Origin: Anthropogastromicrobium sp050944455
GTDB taxonomy: Bacteria > Bacillota > Clostridia > Lachnospirales > Lachnospiraceae
Assembly (NCBI GenBank): GCA_050944455.1
Contig: JBMNRC010000027.1
Span: 1 to 37,355, forward strand
Direction of reading: 5' to 3'
DNA: 37,355 bases
Below are positions 1 through 7,813 of this stretch, piece after piece. Position numbers and translations under genes: made by a program. The number at the start of each line of letters is the position of its first letter. Within the stretch, counting starts at the first letter, position 1. Below the pieces are notes generated by a model. That model did not search any database. It was not told where the DNA came from and saw only the letters and a list, made by a program, of their open reading frames with translations.

Positions 1-82
1 AGACTACAAGGTAGATAGGGCAGAGGTGGAAGCGCAGCAATGCGCGGAGCTGACTGCTACTAATCGGTCGAGGGCTTAACCA
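1..82 (+). rRNA. 23S ribosomal RNA, 3' end (partial)
   Basis: The first 82 bases match the universally conserved 3' end of bacterial 23S rRNA: the segment around 'gaagcgcagcaatgcg', the 'gctgactgctactaatcg' stretch, and a terminal 'gggcttaacc'. The rest of the gene lies upstream of the window. A short perfect inverted repeat (CCAGGCA-G-TGCCTGG, 80-94) sits at the 3' boundary. The end coordinate is approximate. Confidence 0.93.
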
Positions 83-190
83 GGCAGTGCCTGGGGGTTG
101 AAAAGGATAGGAAAAGCGGATACAATGGTCATTGCCGGTATGCAGTTTTGAAGGTACATGCCTGATACACGGAGAAATCTGTGCGTCTGA

Positions 191-264
191 GGCCCGGTGG
201 CTCAGCTGGTTAGAGCGCCGCCCTGTCACGGCGGAGGTCAAGGGTTCGATCCCCTTTCGGGTCG
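191..264 (+). tRNA. tRNA-Asp (anticodon GUC)
   Basis: A 74-nt cloverleaf. The acceptor stem is GGCCCGG paired with TCGGGTC (two G-U pairs) with discriminator G. The D arm is GCTCAGCTGGTTAGAGC, the anticodon loop CTGTCAC contains GTC, and the T arm is AGGGTTCGATCCCCT. CCA is not encoded. It lies about 110 bases after the 23S end and is probably cotranscribed with the rRNA. Confidence 0.97.
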
Positions 265-293
265 CTGCTGGAGAGATCCAGTAAAATCAATAT

Positions 294-375
294 GGATGGA
301 TTCCCGAGTGGCCAAAGGGGACAGACTGTAAATCTGCTGCAGATTGCTTCGGTGGTTCGAATCCACCTCCATCCA
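294..375 (+). tRNA. tRNA-Tyr (anticodon GUA)
   Basis: An 82-nt class II tRNA with a long variable arm. Acceptor GGATGGA pairs with TCCATCC and the discriminator is A. The anticodon loop CTGTAAA contains GTA and the T arm is GGTGGTTCGAATCCACC. CCA is not encoded. The spacers on either side share the motif 'atccagtaaaat', which suggests that the tRNA spacers arose by duplication. Confidence 0.96.
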
Positions 376-409
376 GTCGGATGCGAAAGCATCCAGTAAA
401 ATTTCATAT

Positions 410-484
<75 letters not shown>

Positions 485-490
485 TTCAAA

Positions 491-519
491 GGCAGCCGAT
501 TCGTTCGGCTGTCTTTTTT
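491..519 (+). terminator. intrinsic terminator of the rRNA/tRNA operon
   Basis: A CAGCCGA / TCGGCTG hairpin with a five-base loop is followed directly by TCTTTTTT. It lies 8 bases after the initiator tRNA and closes the rRNA-tRNA unit. Confidence 0.9.
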
Positions 520-791
520 GCTGTCCGGATCTGAGGCGCCGGACACCAGCTTTCTGCGGATTTCCGACACAGCGGGGTCAGCGGCTGGAACAGCCGATGG
601 TCCCCGGGGACCGAATCCCTGCGGGCCCTGCGGGGTGTGCGGTCTTCCGTGGCTTTCCGGGAAAGTCCTGTCTTGCTTCCTCTTCCTGACTCATGTATAA
701 TCGAAAGCGTAATGTAAAATTTAATTTTCATCATCATTACATAAAATTTGCATACAGCCGGCATTTCTTCTTCAGAATCTGAAAGGGCCCT
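520..791 (+). promoter_or_regulatory. intergenic region with promoter of the Na/Pi cotransporter gene
   Basis: No gene is apparent in this stretch. A sigma-A type promoter is visible: TTGCTT (673-678), a 17-base spacer, TATAAT (696-701), which predicts a start near 708 and a leader of about 85 bases. The leader is AT-rich and holds a short inverted repeat, ATGTAA/TTACAT, that could be an operator. No PhoB-type direct repeats were recognised. Confidence 0.6.
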
Positions 792-3173
792 ATGAAATTT
801 TCTCAAATTCTTCAGCTGATCGCAGGCCTTGCCCTGTTCCTGTACGGCATGCAGGTCATGGGCGACGCGCTCAGAGCGGCATCAAGCGGAAAAATGGAGC
901 GCCTGCTGGAAAAACTGACCTCCAACAAGTGGAAAGCGGCCGCGCTCGGCACTGCCGTCACGGCGGTTATCCAGTCGTCCGGCGCTACCGTCGTCATGGT
1001 CGTCGGCCTGGTCAACTCCGGCATTATGACTCTGGAACAGTCGGCCGGCGTGACCATCGGCGCGAATGTCGGAACAACGATTACCGCGTGGCTGCTCTCA
1101 CTGACGCAGCTGACCGGACAGTCCGCGTTTTTCCTGAGCCTGTTCAAACCGGAGACCTTTTCGCCGTTTATCTGCATCATCGGCGTCGCGCTTCTGATGA
1201 CAGCGAAGAAGGACAGTACCCGTCATATCGCGAGCATCATGACAGGCTTTGGCCTTCTGATGATCGGCATGAACATGATGTCCGGCTCTTTCTCGGACCT
1301 TGCCGAAAACGAGAAATTCACGCGGCTGCTCACGATCTTCCAGGACCAGCCGCTGCTGGGCCTTCTGGTCGGACTGCTGGTGACAGTTGTCCTTCAGAGT
1401 TCTTCCGCCTCCATCGGCGTCATGCAGTCCATCTCTCTTGCCGGAAACCTGACATACGGCGCCATGCTGCCGACCCTGATGGGCGCGAACATCGGTTCGG
1501 CCCTGACCGGCCTGATCGGAGCCATCGGCGCAACCCGCAACGCGAAGCGGGCGGCCTGGCTGCAGATGGTGTACTGTATTGTGAAAGCCGGGCTGTTCAT
1601 GGTGATTTTCTACAGCCTGAACGCGATTCTTCACTTCTCTTTCCTGGACAATTACACGGATCCGGTTTCCATCGCGATCATCCACACAACGTTTAACGTT
1701 ATCGCGCTGTTCGCGCTGCTGCCCGGATGCGATCTTCTGATCAGCTTTGTGAGAAAACTGATCCCCGTTCTGCCGCAGGAAGAAGAGCCGGCCCGCAGGC
1801 TTACCTATCTGGATGAGCACTTCCTGGACACTCCCGGATTTGCCCTCGAGCAGGCCCGCACAGGCGTGATTGAGATGCAGGAAGCCGCGCGGGAAGCGCT
1901 GCTCACCGCAATGGGCCTGATCCAGAATTATAACGAAGAAGAAGCGAACAAGGTGGACCGCCTGGAGCGCACCGTAGATGAGTACGAGGACGAGCTCGAT
2001 TCCTATCTGGTGAAACTCGGGCAGCGGTACATGTCGCAGGAAAACGGCGAAGAGCTGTCGAACCTGCTTCACTGCGTGACGGATGTGGAACGAATCTGCG
2101 ATCACGCCCTGAATGTCTGCCAGGCCGCGCAGCAGCTCCACGAAAAACAGCTGACCTTCTCGTCGCGGGCAGCTGAGGAGATGAGGATTTACGGGGACGC
2201 GGTCAGAAACATCGTCAACATGGCCTTTACGGCTTTCCAGAACAACGATACCGGTCTCGCTTCGGCGGTCGAGCCGCTGGAGGATGTCATCGACGCCATC
2301 AACATGGAGGAGAAGAAGCGGCATATCCGCCGCCTTCGCAAGGGGAAATGCACAATCGAGGCGGGCTTCATCCTGTCCGATATCCAGGTGGATTACGAGA
2401 GAATCGCGGACCACTGCAGCAATATCGCCGTAGCGCTGCTCCAGAAGGGTACCGATGATTTTGATACGCACGAGTACCTCGAGATGGAGAAAGAGCTGAA
2501 GACGCCGGAGTACGATTCCCTGGTGCAGAGTTTTGAGCAGAAGTACGCTCTCCCGCCGCTGAAAAAAGAGGACGCGATTCCGGCGTCGGACGAAAGCGGG
2601 TCCGCCGCGGCAGGTACCGGAAAGGACGGGAAGTTAGGAAAAGCCGGAAAAGCAGAAAAAGAAAAAGACGGGAAAACTGAAAAATCAGAAAAACCGGCGA
2701 AAGAAGAGAAAAAACCGGGAACCGGAAAAAAAGCCGGGGAAAAAGCGGCGGCCGGAAAGGACGCTGACGGAAAACCGCAGGGCGGAAAGGGAAGCGCCGG
2801 AAAAGCGGCAGACAGCAGAGATGCCGCCGAAAAAGCCTCCGTCGGAAAAGGAAGCACTGGCAAAGCGGCTGGCGGAAAAGGGAAAAAAGGAAAACCCGCT
2901 GATCAGAATGCCGGGACACAGCCGGACAAAACGGTAATTATCCTGCCCGCTCAGCCGGATGAAACGGCGGACGCCGTTCCCACGCAGGAAACGAACGGAG
3001 CCGAGAAACCGGCGGAAAGCGAAACAGCGGAGGCCGAAGGAAAAACCGGAAAAGGTGTGAAGTCCGGGAAACCTGAAAAATCTGAGAAGCCTGCCAAGGG
3101 CTCAAAGGCGGACAGGACTGAGAAGTCCGGGAAAACCGCAAAAGGGGACAGAACGCCGAAACAGAAAAAATAA
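792..3173 (+). CDS. Na/phosphate cotransporter (NptA/YjbB-like) with PhoU domain and long Lys-rich tail
   Basis: Sodium-dependent phosphate transporter of the Na/Pi cotransporter family (PF02690) in the cytoplasmic membrane. Two inverted-topology repeats carry the family motifs: QSSGAT (61-66) followed by GANVGTT (90-96), and QSSSAS (202-207) followed by GANIGSA (231-237). About eight hydrophobic segments span residues 1-325. Residues from about 350 to 560 form a helical PhoU-like cytoplasmic domain, as is usual for this family. Oddly, about 200 further residues (from about 590 to 793) are a low-complexity Lys/Gly/Ala/Glu tail built from GK, EK and SEK steps; relatives normally end near 550-600 residues. 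The start follows GAAAGGG at 781-787. It is monocistronic: its own promoter lies upstream and a strong terminator follows. Function is confident; the role of the tail is unknown. Confidence 0.9.
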   Translation: MKFSQILQLIAGLALFLYGMQVMGDALRAASSGKMERLLEKLTSNKWKAAALGTAVTAVIQSSGATVVMVVGLVNSGIMTLEQSAGVTIGANVGTTITAWLLSLTQLTGQSAFFLSLFKPETFSPFICIIGVALLMTAKKDSTRHIASIMTGFGLLMIGMNMMSGSFSDLAENEKFTRLLTIFQDQPLLGLLVGLLVTVVLQSSSASIGVMQSISLAGNLTYGAMLPTLMGANIGSALTGLIGAIGATRNAKRAAWLQMVYCIVKAGLFMVIFYSLNAILHFSFLDNYTDPVSIAIIHTTFNVIALFALLPGCDLLISFVRKLIPVLPQEEEPARRLTYLDEHFLDTPGFALEQARTGVIEMQEAAREALLTAMGLIQNYNEEEANKVDRLERTVDEYEDELDSYLVKLGQRYMSQENGEELSNLLHCVTDVERICDHALNVCQAAQQLHEKQLTFSSRAAEEMRIYGDAVRNIVNMAFTAFQNNDTGLASAVEPLEDVIDAINMEEKKRHIRRLRKGKCTIEAGFILSDIQVDYERIADHCSNIAVALLQKGTDDFDTHEYLEMEKELKTPEYDSLVQSFEQKYALPPLKKEDAIPASDESGSAAAGTGKDGKLGKAGKAEKEKDGKTEKSEKPAKEEKKPGTGKKAGEKAAAGKDADGKPQGGKGSAGKAADSRDAAEKASVGKGSTGKAAGGKGKKGKPADQNAGTQPDKTVIILPAQPDETADAVPTQETNGAEKPAESETAEAEGKTGKGVKSGKPEKSEKPAKGSKADRTEKSGKTAKGDRTPKQKK

Positions 3174-3291
3174 AACTGCAGACAATAACCGCAGACAAAA
3201 ATGAAACCGCTGATCAGGTGCAAAGAAACACAGTCAAAAAAATAACCGCTGACCATGCGCCTGACCGTCTCTGTCAGACGATCTTTCCGGA

Positions 3292-3342
3292 AACCGGCCG
3301 GGACAGTACCAGTTGCCAGGGTACTGTCCCGGCCGGTTTTTC
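3292..3342 (+). terminator. strong intrinsic terminator
   Basis: AACCGGCCGGGACAGTACC (3292-3310) pairs with the arm at 3320-3339 across a 9-base loop and is followed by a run of Ts. It ends the cotransporter transcript. Confidence 0.9.
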
Positions 3343-3412
3343 CTTTGGCTTCTCTGGGAACGGGTAAGGCGCGGCAGGGATCGGCAGGGAGCTGAGCGGT
3401 TCCGGGGAAAAG

Positions 3413-3441
3413 TTGTATTTCAGCACTGATTTTGATAAAAT
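3413..3441 (+). promoter_or_regulatory. sigma-A type promoter for helD
   Basis: TTGTAT (3413-3418), a 17-base spacer and TAAAAT (3436-3441) predict a start near 3448 and a leader of about 134 bases before the helD ATG. Together with the terminator at 3292-3342 it explains the whole 3174-3581 gap; I see no gene there. Confidence 0.6.
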
Positions 3442-3581
3442 ATTATGACAACTCCGCAGAGAGATGAAAACGGACAGCAGATCGCGGGGCCGGGGTCTTC
3501 CGGCGCCGCGGCTCTGCTCCGGACGGAGAAACCCGGAAACCAGCCAGAGCCAGACGGAACCATCCGCGGGAGGGATATACC

Positions 3582-5696
3582 ATGGAAAACCAGCAGAATA
3601 CCGAAAATTCAGCGGAATATCTGGATTATGTGGAGGAAAAACTCTCCGAGAGCATCTCGCAGCTGAACGACGAACTTGTCAAAGGCGAGGAAGACGTCGC
3701 CCAGATGCACGATTATTACTGGTCGAACTATACCGAGATGGATGAGTACGGCTATGAGAACTTTGACAACAGCCAGGCCCTGCTCAATCAGATCAACACC
3801 AACAACAGCCGGCTGGACCTCCGGAGAATCTACCGCAAGATGCAGGATTCGCCGTATTTCGGCCGGGTGGATTTTATCTATGAGGGCGAGGAGGAACCTG
3901 AAACCCACTATATCGGCATCGCGAACTTTGCCGAGAAGGACGGCAGCAAGCCGCTGATTTTCGACTGGCGCGCCCCGGTATCGGCGCTGTTCTACGACTA
4001 TGAGAAAGGCCCGGCGTCCTACGACGCGCCTAATGGAAAAGTCGACGGGGAGATCACATCCAAATGGCACTATAAAATCAGGCGGGGAAAGCTTGTCTAC
4101 GCCGTGGAAAGCGACTTCAAGGTGGATGACGACATCCTCCAGGAGGAGCTGTCCAAAAACGGCAGCCTGGCCCTCAAAAATATCGTCCGAACCATCCAGA
4201 AAGAACAGAATGAGATCATCCGCAACACGAAGGACAGGATTCTGGTGATCCAGGGCGCCGCCGGGAGCGGAAAAACCTCCATCGCCCTTCACCGCATCGC
4301 CTATCTTCTCTATCACGACCGCGAAAACCTCAAGGCGCGGGATGTTCTGATTCTTTCGCCCAACCGGGTGTTCTCCAACTATATTTCCCAGATCCTTCCG
4401 GAGCTCGGCGAGGAAAACATCCGTGAGATGAGCTTCGATTATTTTGCCTGGAGGGAGCTGCGCGACTGGATCGGGGACAGCGAGGACCTCTACGACGAGC
4501 TGGAACGGAAACTGAAGCGCAGAAAGCCGAAGTCCGGGCCCGACAAATTTTCCGCGGAATTCGCGGCGGAAATCCGCGGCTTCGCGCTCACGCTCGAGGA
4601 TGATCTGCTGAATATCACCGATTTCACAACCAGAAAGGTGAACTGGAAGGCGTCGCGCATCCGGGACCTGTTCTACCACCGCTTCCCTGAGATTCCGCTG
4701 CTGGCCCGCATGGACACCGTCCGCGAGTATATTGAGGACAGCGAGGAAACCCTGCGCGGGAAGGACCTGACCGATCCGGAGAAAGAACTCTGGAAGGAAA
4801 AGTTCGACCGGATGTATGAGACGAAGGATATCTACCGGATCTACAACCGTTTTCTGAAGCACGAAGGGCTGCAGCCGCTGCCCGACGTGAAGCGGGAAAA
4901 GCGGAAAGTGCCGTACGAAGACCTGTATCCGATGCTTTACTTAAGATATCTCCTGGAAGGACCGGGGAAGCACAGGAGGGTTCGCCATCTGGTGATCGAC
5001 GAAATGCAGGATTACTCCTACATTCAGTACCTGATTCTGCAGAAGCTGTTCGACTGCCCGATGACCATCCTCGGGGACCGCTGCCAGACGATGGATTCCG
5101 GCCAGAGAGATGTGCGTTCTTTCCTTCCGGAGATTTTCGGAAAGGATATCCGCGTTCTTTCCATCGACAAGAGCTACCGCAACACCGTCGAAGTCGCGGA
5201 ATACACGCAGAGCCTGATCGGGGAGACGGGAATCCGGAATTTCGGCCGGCACGGAAAGGCGCCGGAGCACATCCCTGTGGCGGATTTCGGGGCAGCCGCG
5301 CGGGAAGTTCTCTCCCGCGTCCGGCTGGAAGGGATCACCCGGCCGGCGGATTCCGCGGAAAGGCTGTTTGAGACGGCGGCCGTGATCTGCCTGACCGAAA
5401 AGGAAGCTGAGCAGATGTACGGTGCGCTGCAGGAGGAGACAGAACAACGGCAGATGGACATGAAGGGACTTCTGACCGTCATGAATCCGATGAGCGACGC
5501 TTTCCATCGCGGAATCACGGTTACAACCTTCTATATGGCCAAAGGCCTTGAATTCGATCAGGTGTTCGTCCTCTGCCCGCCGAAGAGAAAGGTGAGCGGG
5601 TGGAATCCAGAAAGGCAGGCCCTGGCGCGCCAGGCGGCCTACATCAGCGCGACAAGGGCGCTTCATGAGCTCTATCTGCTGGAAGAGAAAAATTGA
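3582..5696 (+). CDS. helD: HelD-like UvrD/Rep-family ATPase (RNA polymerase recycling factor)
   Basis: A superfamily 1 motor of the HelD type, known in Firmicutes to bind RNA polymerase and release stalled or post-termination complexes. Visible features are an N-terminal charged helical region (residues 1-50, the coiled coil that enters the secondary channel in known HelD proteins), Walker A GAAGSGKT (about 225-232) with the HelD-typical continuation SIALHR, Walker B VIDEMQD (about 471-477), GDRCQT, SYRNT, and near the C terminus KGLEFDQVFV and SATRAL, which are helicase motifs V and VI. At 704 residues it is slightly shorter than B. subtilis HelD (about 770). The start is supported by GGGAGGG about 7 bases upstream. 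It is transcribed alone from the promoter at 3413. Confidence 0.9.
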   Translation: MENQQNTENSAEYLDYVEEKLSESISQLNDELVKGEEDVAQMHDYYWSNYTEMDEYGYENFDNSQALLNQINTNNSRLDLRRIYRKMQDSPYFGRVDFIYEGEEEPETHYIGIANFAEKDGSKPLIFDWRAPVSALFYDYEKGPASYDAPNGKVDGEITSKWHYKIRRGKLVYAVESDFKVDDDILQEELSKNGSLALKNIVRTIQKEQNEIIRNTKDRILVIQGAAGSGKTSIALHRIAYLLYHDRENLKARDVLILSPNRVFSNYISQILPELGEENIREMSFDYFAWRELRDWIGDSEDLYDELERKLKRRKPKSGPDKFSAEFAAEIRGFALTLEDDLLNITDFTTRKVNWKASRIRDLFYHRFPEIPLLARMDTVREYIEDSEETLRGKDLTDPEKELWKEKFDRMYETKDIYRIYNRFLKHEGLQPLPDVKREKRKVPYEDLYPMLYLRYLLEGPGKHRRVRHLVIDEMQDYSYIQYLILQKLFDCPMTILGDRCQTMDSGQRDVRSFLPEIFGKDIRVLSIDKSYRNTVEVAEYTQSLIGETGIRNFGRHGKAPEHIPVADFGAAAREVLSRVRLEGITRPADSAERLFETAAVICLTEKEAEQMYGALQEETEQRQMDMKGLLTVMNPMSDAFHRGITVTTFYMAKGLEFDQVFVLCPPKRKVSGWNPERQALARQAAYISATRALHELYLLEEKN

Positions 5697-5848
5697 AGCA
5701 GCCGGAACCGGAGAAACGGAAAGGCAAGCCGGAAGGCAGGAACTGACAGGCAGCCGGAAGAAAAGAGCCTGAAACCGCCTGGAGACCAGAGCGGAAAGGC
5801 CCGGTCCGGCGCGGAAACTTACCGAGCGGATCAGACAGTGCGAATGAG

Positions 5849-6436
5849 ATGAAAATCGTTTATCTATTTGGCAAGAGCGCCTGCGGCAAGGACAGCATAT
5901 ACCGGAAGCTGCTGGCGGATTCCTCCCTCCATCTGCGCAAGGCGGTTCTGTATACGACACGCCCGATGCGCGACGGCGAGGAGGAGGGAAGGGAATATCA
6001 TTTCATCACCCCGAAACAGGAACAGGCGCTGGAACAGCAGGGGCGGGTGATTGAAAAGAGGCTTTATCACACCGTGTACGGCCCGTGGATTTACCTTACC
6101 GCGGATGACGGGCAGTTCGAGGGAGACTCGTGCTTTCTGATGCAGGGTACGCTCGAATCCTATCTCAGCGTGCGGGATTATTTCGGCGCCGACAAGGTGC
6201 TCCCGGTTTATATCGAGGTGGAGGACGGCGAGCGCCTGATGAGGGCGATCGCCAGGGAGCGCACGCAGGAAGTCCCGAAATACCGGGAGATGTGCCGCCG
6301 TTTTATCGCGGATGACGACGACTTTTCGGAGGAGAACCTGCGCCGGGGAGGCGTCGTCAGGAGATATGAGAACATCCGCCTGGATGACTGCGTGGAAGAG
6401 ATCAAAAGCTCCATCCGGGAGTTCCAGGGAAGATGA
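5849..6436 (+). CDS. guanylate kinase-like protein
   Basis: A P-loop nucleoside monophosphate kinase of the guanylate kinase fold (195 residues, family usually 190-210). The P loop is GKSACGKDS (8-16), followed by the GMP-binding stretch TTRPMRDGEEEGREYHFI (near 37-54). The usual role is GMP + ATP to GDP + ADP. The P loop departs from the classical GPSGxGKST, so this may be a divergent paralogue rather than the essential gmk; a standard gmk is usually near the rpoZ region elsewhere. It stands where B. subtilis has tmk in the tmk-holB-ricT cluster. The last 37 bases of the coding sequence form the first unit of a five-copy 45-bp tandem repeat that continues past the stop. No clear promoter was seen in 5697-5848. 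Confidence 0.72.
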   Translation: MKIVYLFGKSACGKDSIYRKLLADSSLHLRKAVLYTTRPMRDGEEEGREYHFITPKQEQALEQQGRVIEKRLYHTVYGPWIYLTADDGQFEGDSCFLMQGTLESYLSVRDYFGADKVLPVYIEVEDGERLMRAIARERTQEVPKYREMCRRFIADDDDFSEENLRRGGVVRRYENIRLDDCVEEIKSSIREFQGR

Positions 6437-6623
6437 GCCGGGTAGATCCGAAGCTCCATCCGGGCGTTTCAGGGAAGATGAGCCGGGGAGATCAAATGCT
6501 CCATCCGGGCGTTTCAGGGAAGATGAGCCGGGTAGATCCGAAGCTCCATCCGGGCGTTTCAGGGAAGATGAGCCGGGGAGATCAAATGCTCCATCCGCGT
6601 GTTTCAGAAAAGATGAGCCGGAT
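6399..6623 (+). repeat. five 45-bp tandem repeats grown from the 3' end of the kinase gene
   Basis: The units lie at 6399-6443, 6444-6488, 6489-6533, 6534-6578 and 6579-6623. Each begins 'agatc', continues through 'gctccatccg' and ends 'agatgagccgg'. Units 2 and 4 read 'agatccgaag'; units 1, 3 and 5 read 'agatcaaa(a/t)g', so copying was probably in 90-bp steps. Unit 1 spans the last codons and stop of the kinase. Because 45 is a multiple of three, the downstream copies stay open in two frames: one reading starts with an ATG overlapping the kinase stop (ATGA, 6433-6672, 79 residues of MSRVDPKLHPGVSGK-type repeats). That small ORF is probably a by-product, but coupled translation cannot be excluded. 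Confidence 0.93.
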
Positions 6624-6646
6624 TCTGCCGGACGCTCCCGCTGTCG

Positions 6647-6675
6647 TGGACAGACAGAATAAACAATGTTAAAAT
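6647..6675 (+). promoter_or_regulatory. sigma-A type promoter for holB
   Basis: TGGACA (6647-6652), a 17-base spacer and TAAAAT (6670-6675) lie just after the tandem repeats. The predicted start is near 6682, leaving a GC-rich leader of about 117 bases that contains the hairpin-forming GGAGG-cttcgg-CCTCC. This suggests that holB and its followers are transcribed independently of the kinase. Confidence 0.55.
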
Positions 6676-6798
6676 ATTCTGGTGGTATCAGGGCGGCTTT
6701 ACGGAGCGGAGGCTTCGGCCCTCCGCGCCCGCGGCGGCCGCGGCACAATCGTTTTGCCCCGAGAACCCGAAAGCCCTGGGCGGAGAAGGAGGAAATCG

Positions 6799-7794
6799 AT
6801 GCCCGGTATAAATTCTCTGATTGAAAACCAAACGGTTAAGGAATATTTTGAGCACGCCTTTGCGTCGGGACGGATTTCCCACAGCTACATCATCGGCGGC
6901 GAGGACGGCTGCGGCAAGATGACTCTTGCCAGGGCCGTGGCGCAGACGCTCCTGTGCGAGTCGGACGGGGAAAAGCCCTGCGGAACCTGCAGCGCCTGCA
7001 TCCGTGCCGAGGCGGGAACGCATCCCGATATCATTTATCCGTCGCATGAGAAGCCCACGGTGTTCGGCGTGGACGAAGTGAGAAGCCAGATCGTCGACGA
7101 CTGCGCGATCCGGCCTTTCGACGGAAAATATAAAATCTATATTGTCGACGAAGGGGAAAAGCTTTCCGCGGAGGCGCAGAACGCCCTTCTCAAAACCATC
7201 GAGGAGCCGCCGGAATATGTGATCATCATGATTCTGACGGAAAACCCGGACGGACTTCTGGATACCATCCGTTCCCGCTCCGTGACCCTGCGCATGAGCC
7301 CGGTCTCGCCGGAGGCGGAGACAGAGTTTCTGAAAAAGCAGGGAGTGCCGGAGGACCGCATCGGCATGGCGGTCAGATTTTCCCAGGGCAATATCGGCAG
7401 AGCCATGAGGATGGCTGCTTCCGATGATTTTTCGACGATGACCGAGCTGATTCTGCAGATGCTGCGCAATGCCGATCATCTGCCGTTCGAAAACCTGATG
7501 GAAGACATCACGGCAATTGAAAAAAACTACAAACTGTCGGTGGGAGATATCCTCTCCTTCATCAGGCTGTGGTTTAAAGATGTACTGGTCTTCAAGGCGG
7601 AAGGCGACCCGAATCTTCTGGTGTTTCAGAACGAGTACCTCGCGATCAGCCGGATGGCGAAAAAAATGAGCTATCACGGCATCAGCCATGTGCTGGACCA
7701 GGTGACGGTGACGGAAGACCGGCTCGCGGCCAACGTCAATTTCTCTCTTTCGCTGGAACTTCTCTGGATGTCGATCCTGGATGCGGCGGAGTAA
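6799..7794 (+). CDS. holB: DNA polymerase III delta' subunit (clamp loader)
   Basis: A clamp-loader AAA+ subunit of 331 residues that acts with DnaX and HolA to load the beta clamp. It has a nucleotide-binding loop GGEDGCGKMT (33-42), a four-cysteine zinc module (C53, C61, C64, C67), a Walker B-like IVDEGEKL (115-122) followed by SAEAQNALLKTIEEPP, and a sensor/arginine-finger region TIRSRS (156-161), where the family usually has SRC. The P loop has Met after Lys where Ser/Thr is normal. The ATG at 6799 is chosen because AGAAGGAGG lies 7 bases before it and the protein then begins directly with the conserved domain; an upstream in-frame extension to 6682 overlaps the predicted transcription start. 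It is first in the holB-ricT-trmN6-rsmI run. Confidence 0.93.
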   Translation: MPGINSLIENQTVKEYFEHAFASGRISHSYIIGGEDGCGKMTLARAVAQTLLCESDGEKPCGTCSACIRAEAGTHPDIIYPSHEKPTVFGVDEVRSQIVDDCAIRPFDGKYKIYIVDEGEKLSAEAQNALLKTIEEPPEYVIIMILTENPDGLLDTIRSRSVTLRMSPVSPEAETEFLKKQGVPEDRIGMAVRFSQGNIGRAMRMAASDDFSTMTELILQMLRNADHLPFENLMEDITAIEKNYKLSVGDILSFIRLWFKDVLVFKAEGDPNLLVFQNEYLAISRMAKKMSYHGISHVLDQVTVTEDRLAANVNFSLSLELLWMSILDAAE

Positions 7795-7813
7795 AAAGTA
7801 AGGAAATGATTCA

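Noticed and set aside
518..700. 60-codon frame after the tRNA terminator
   Set aside because: No ribosome binding site, and it runs across the promoter of the following gene.
1098..2471. Long minus-strand open frame opposite the phosphate transporter
   Set aside because: It mirrors a well-supported plus-strand gene in GC-rich DNA, has no family motif, and its composition is typical of an antisense shadow.
3609..4862. 417-codon minus-strand frame opposite helD
   Set aside because: The plus strand carries all helicase motifs; the minus frame shows no domain and no ribosome binding site.
6312..6662. Plus-strand frame with four GRSEAPSGRFREDEP-type repeats
   Set aside because: It starts inside the kinase gene without a ribosome binding site; the periodicity comes from the 45-bp DNA repeats.
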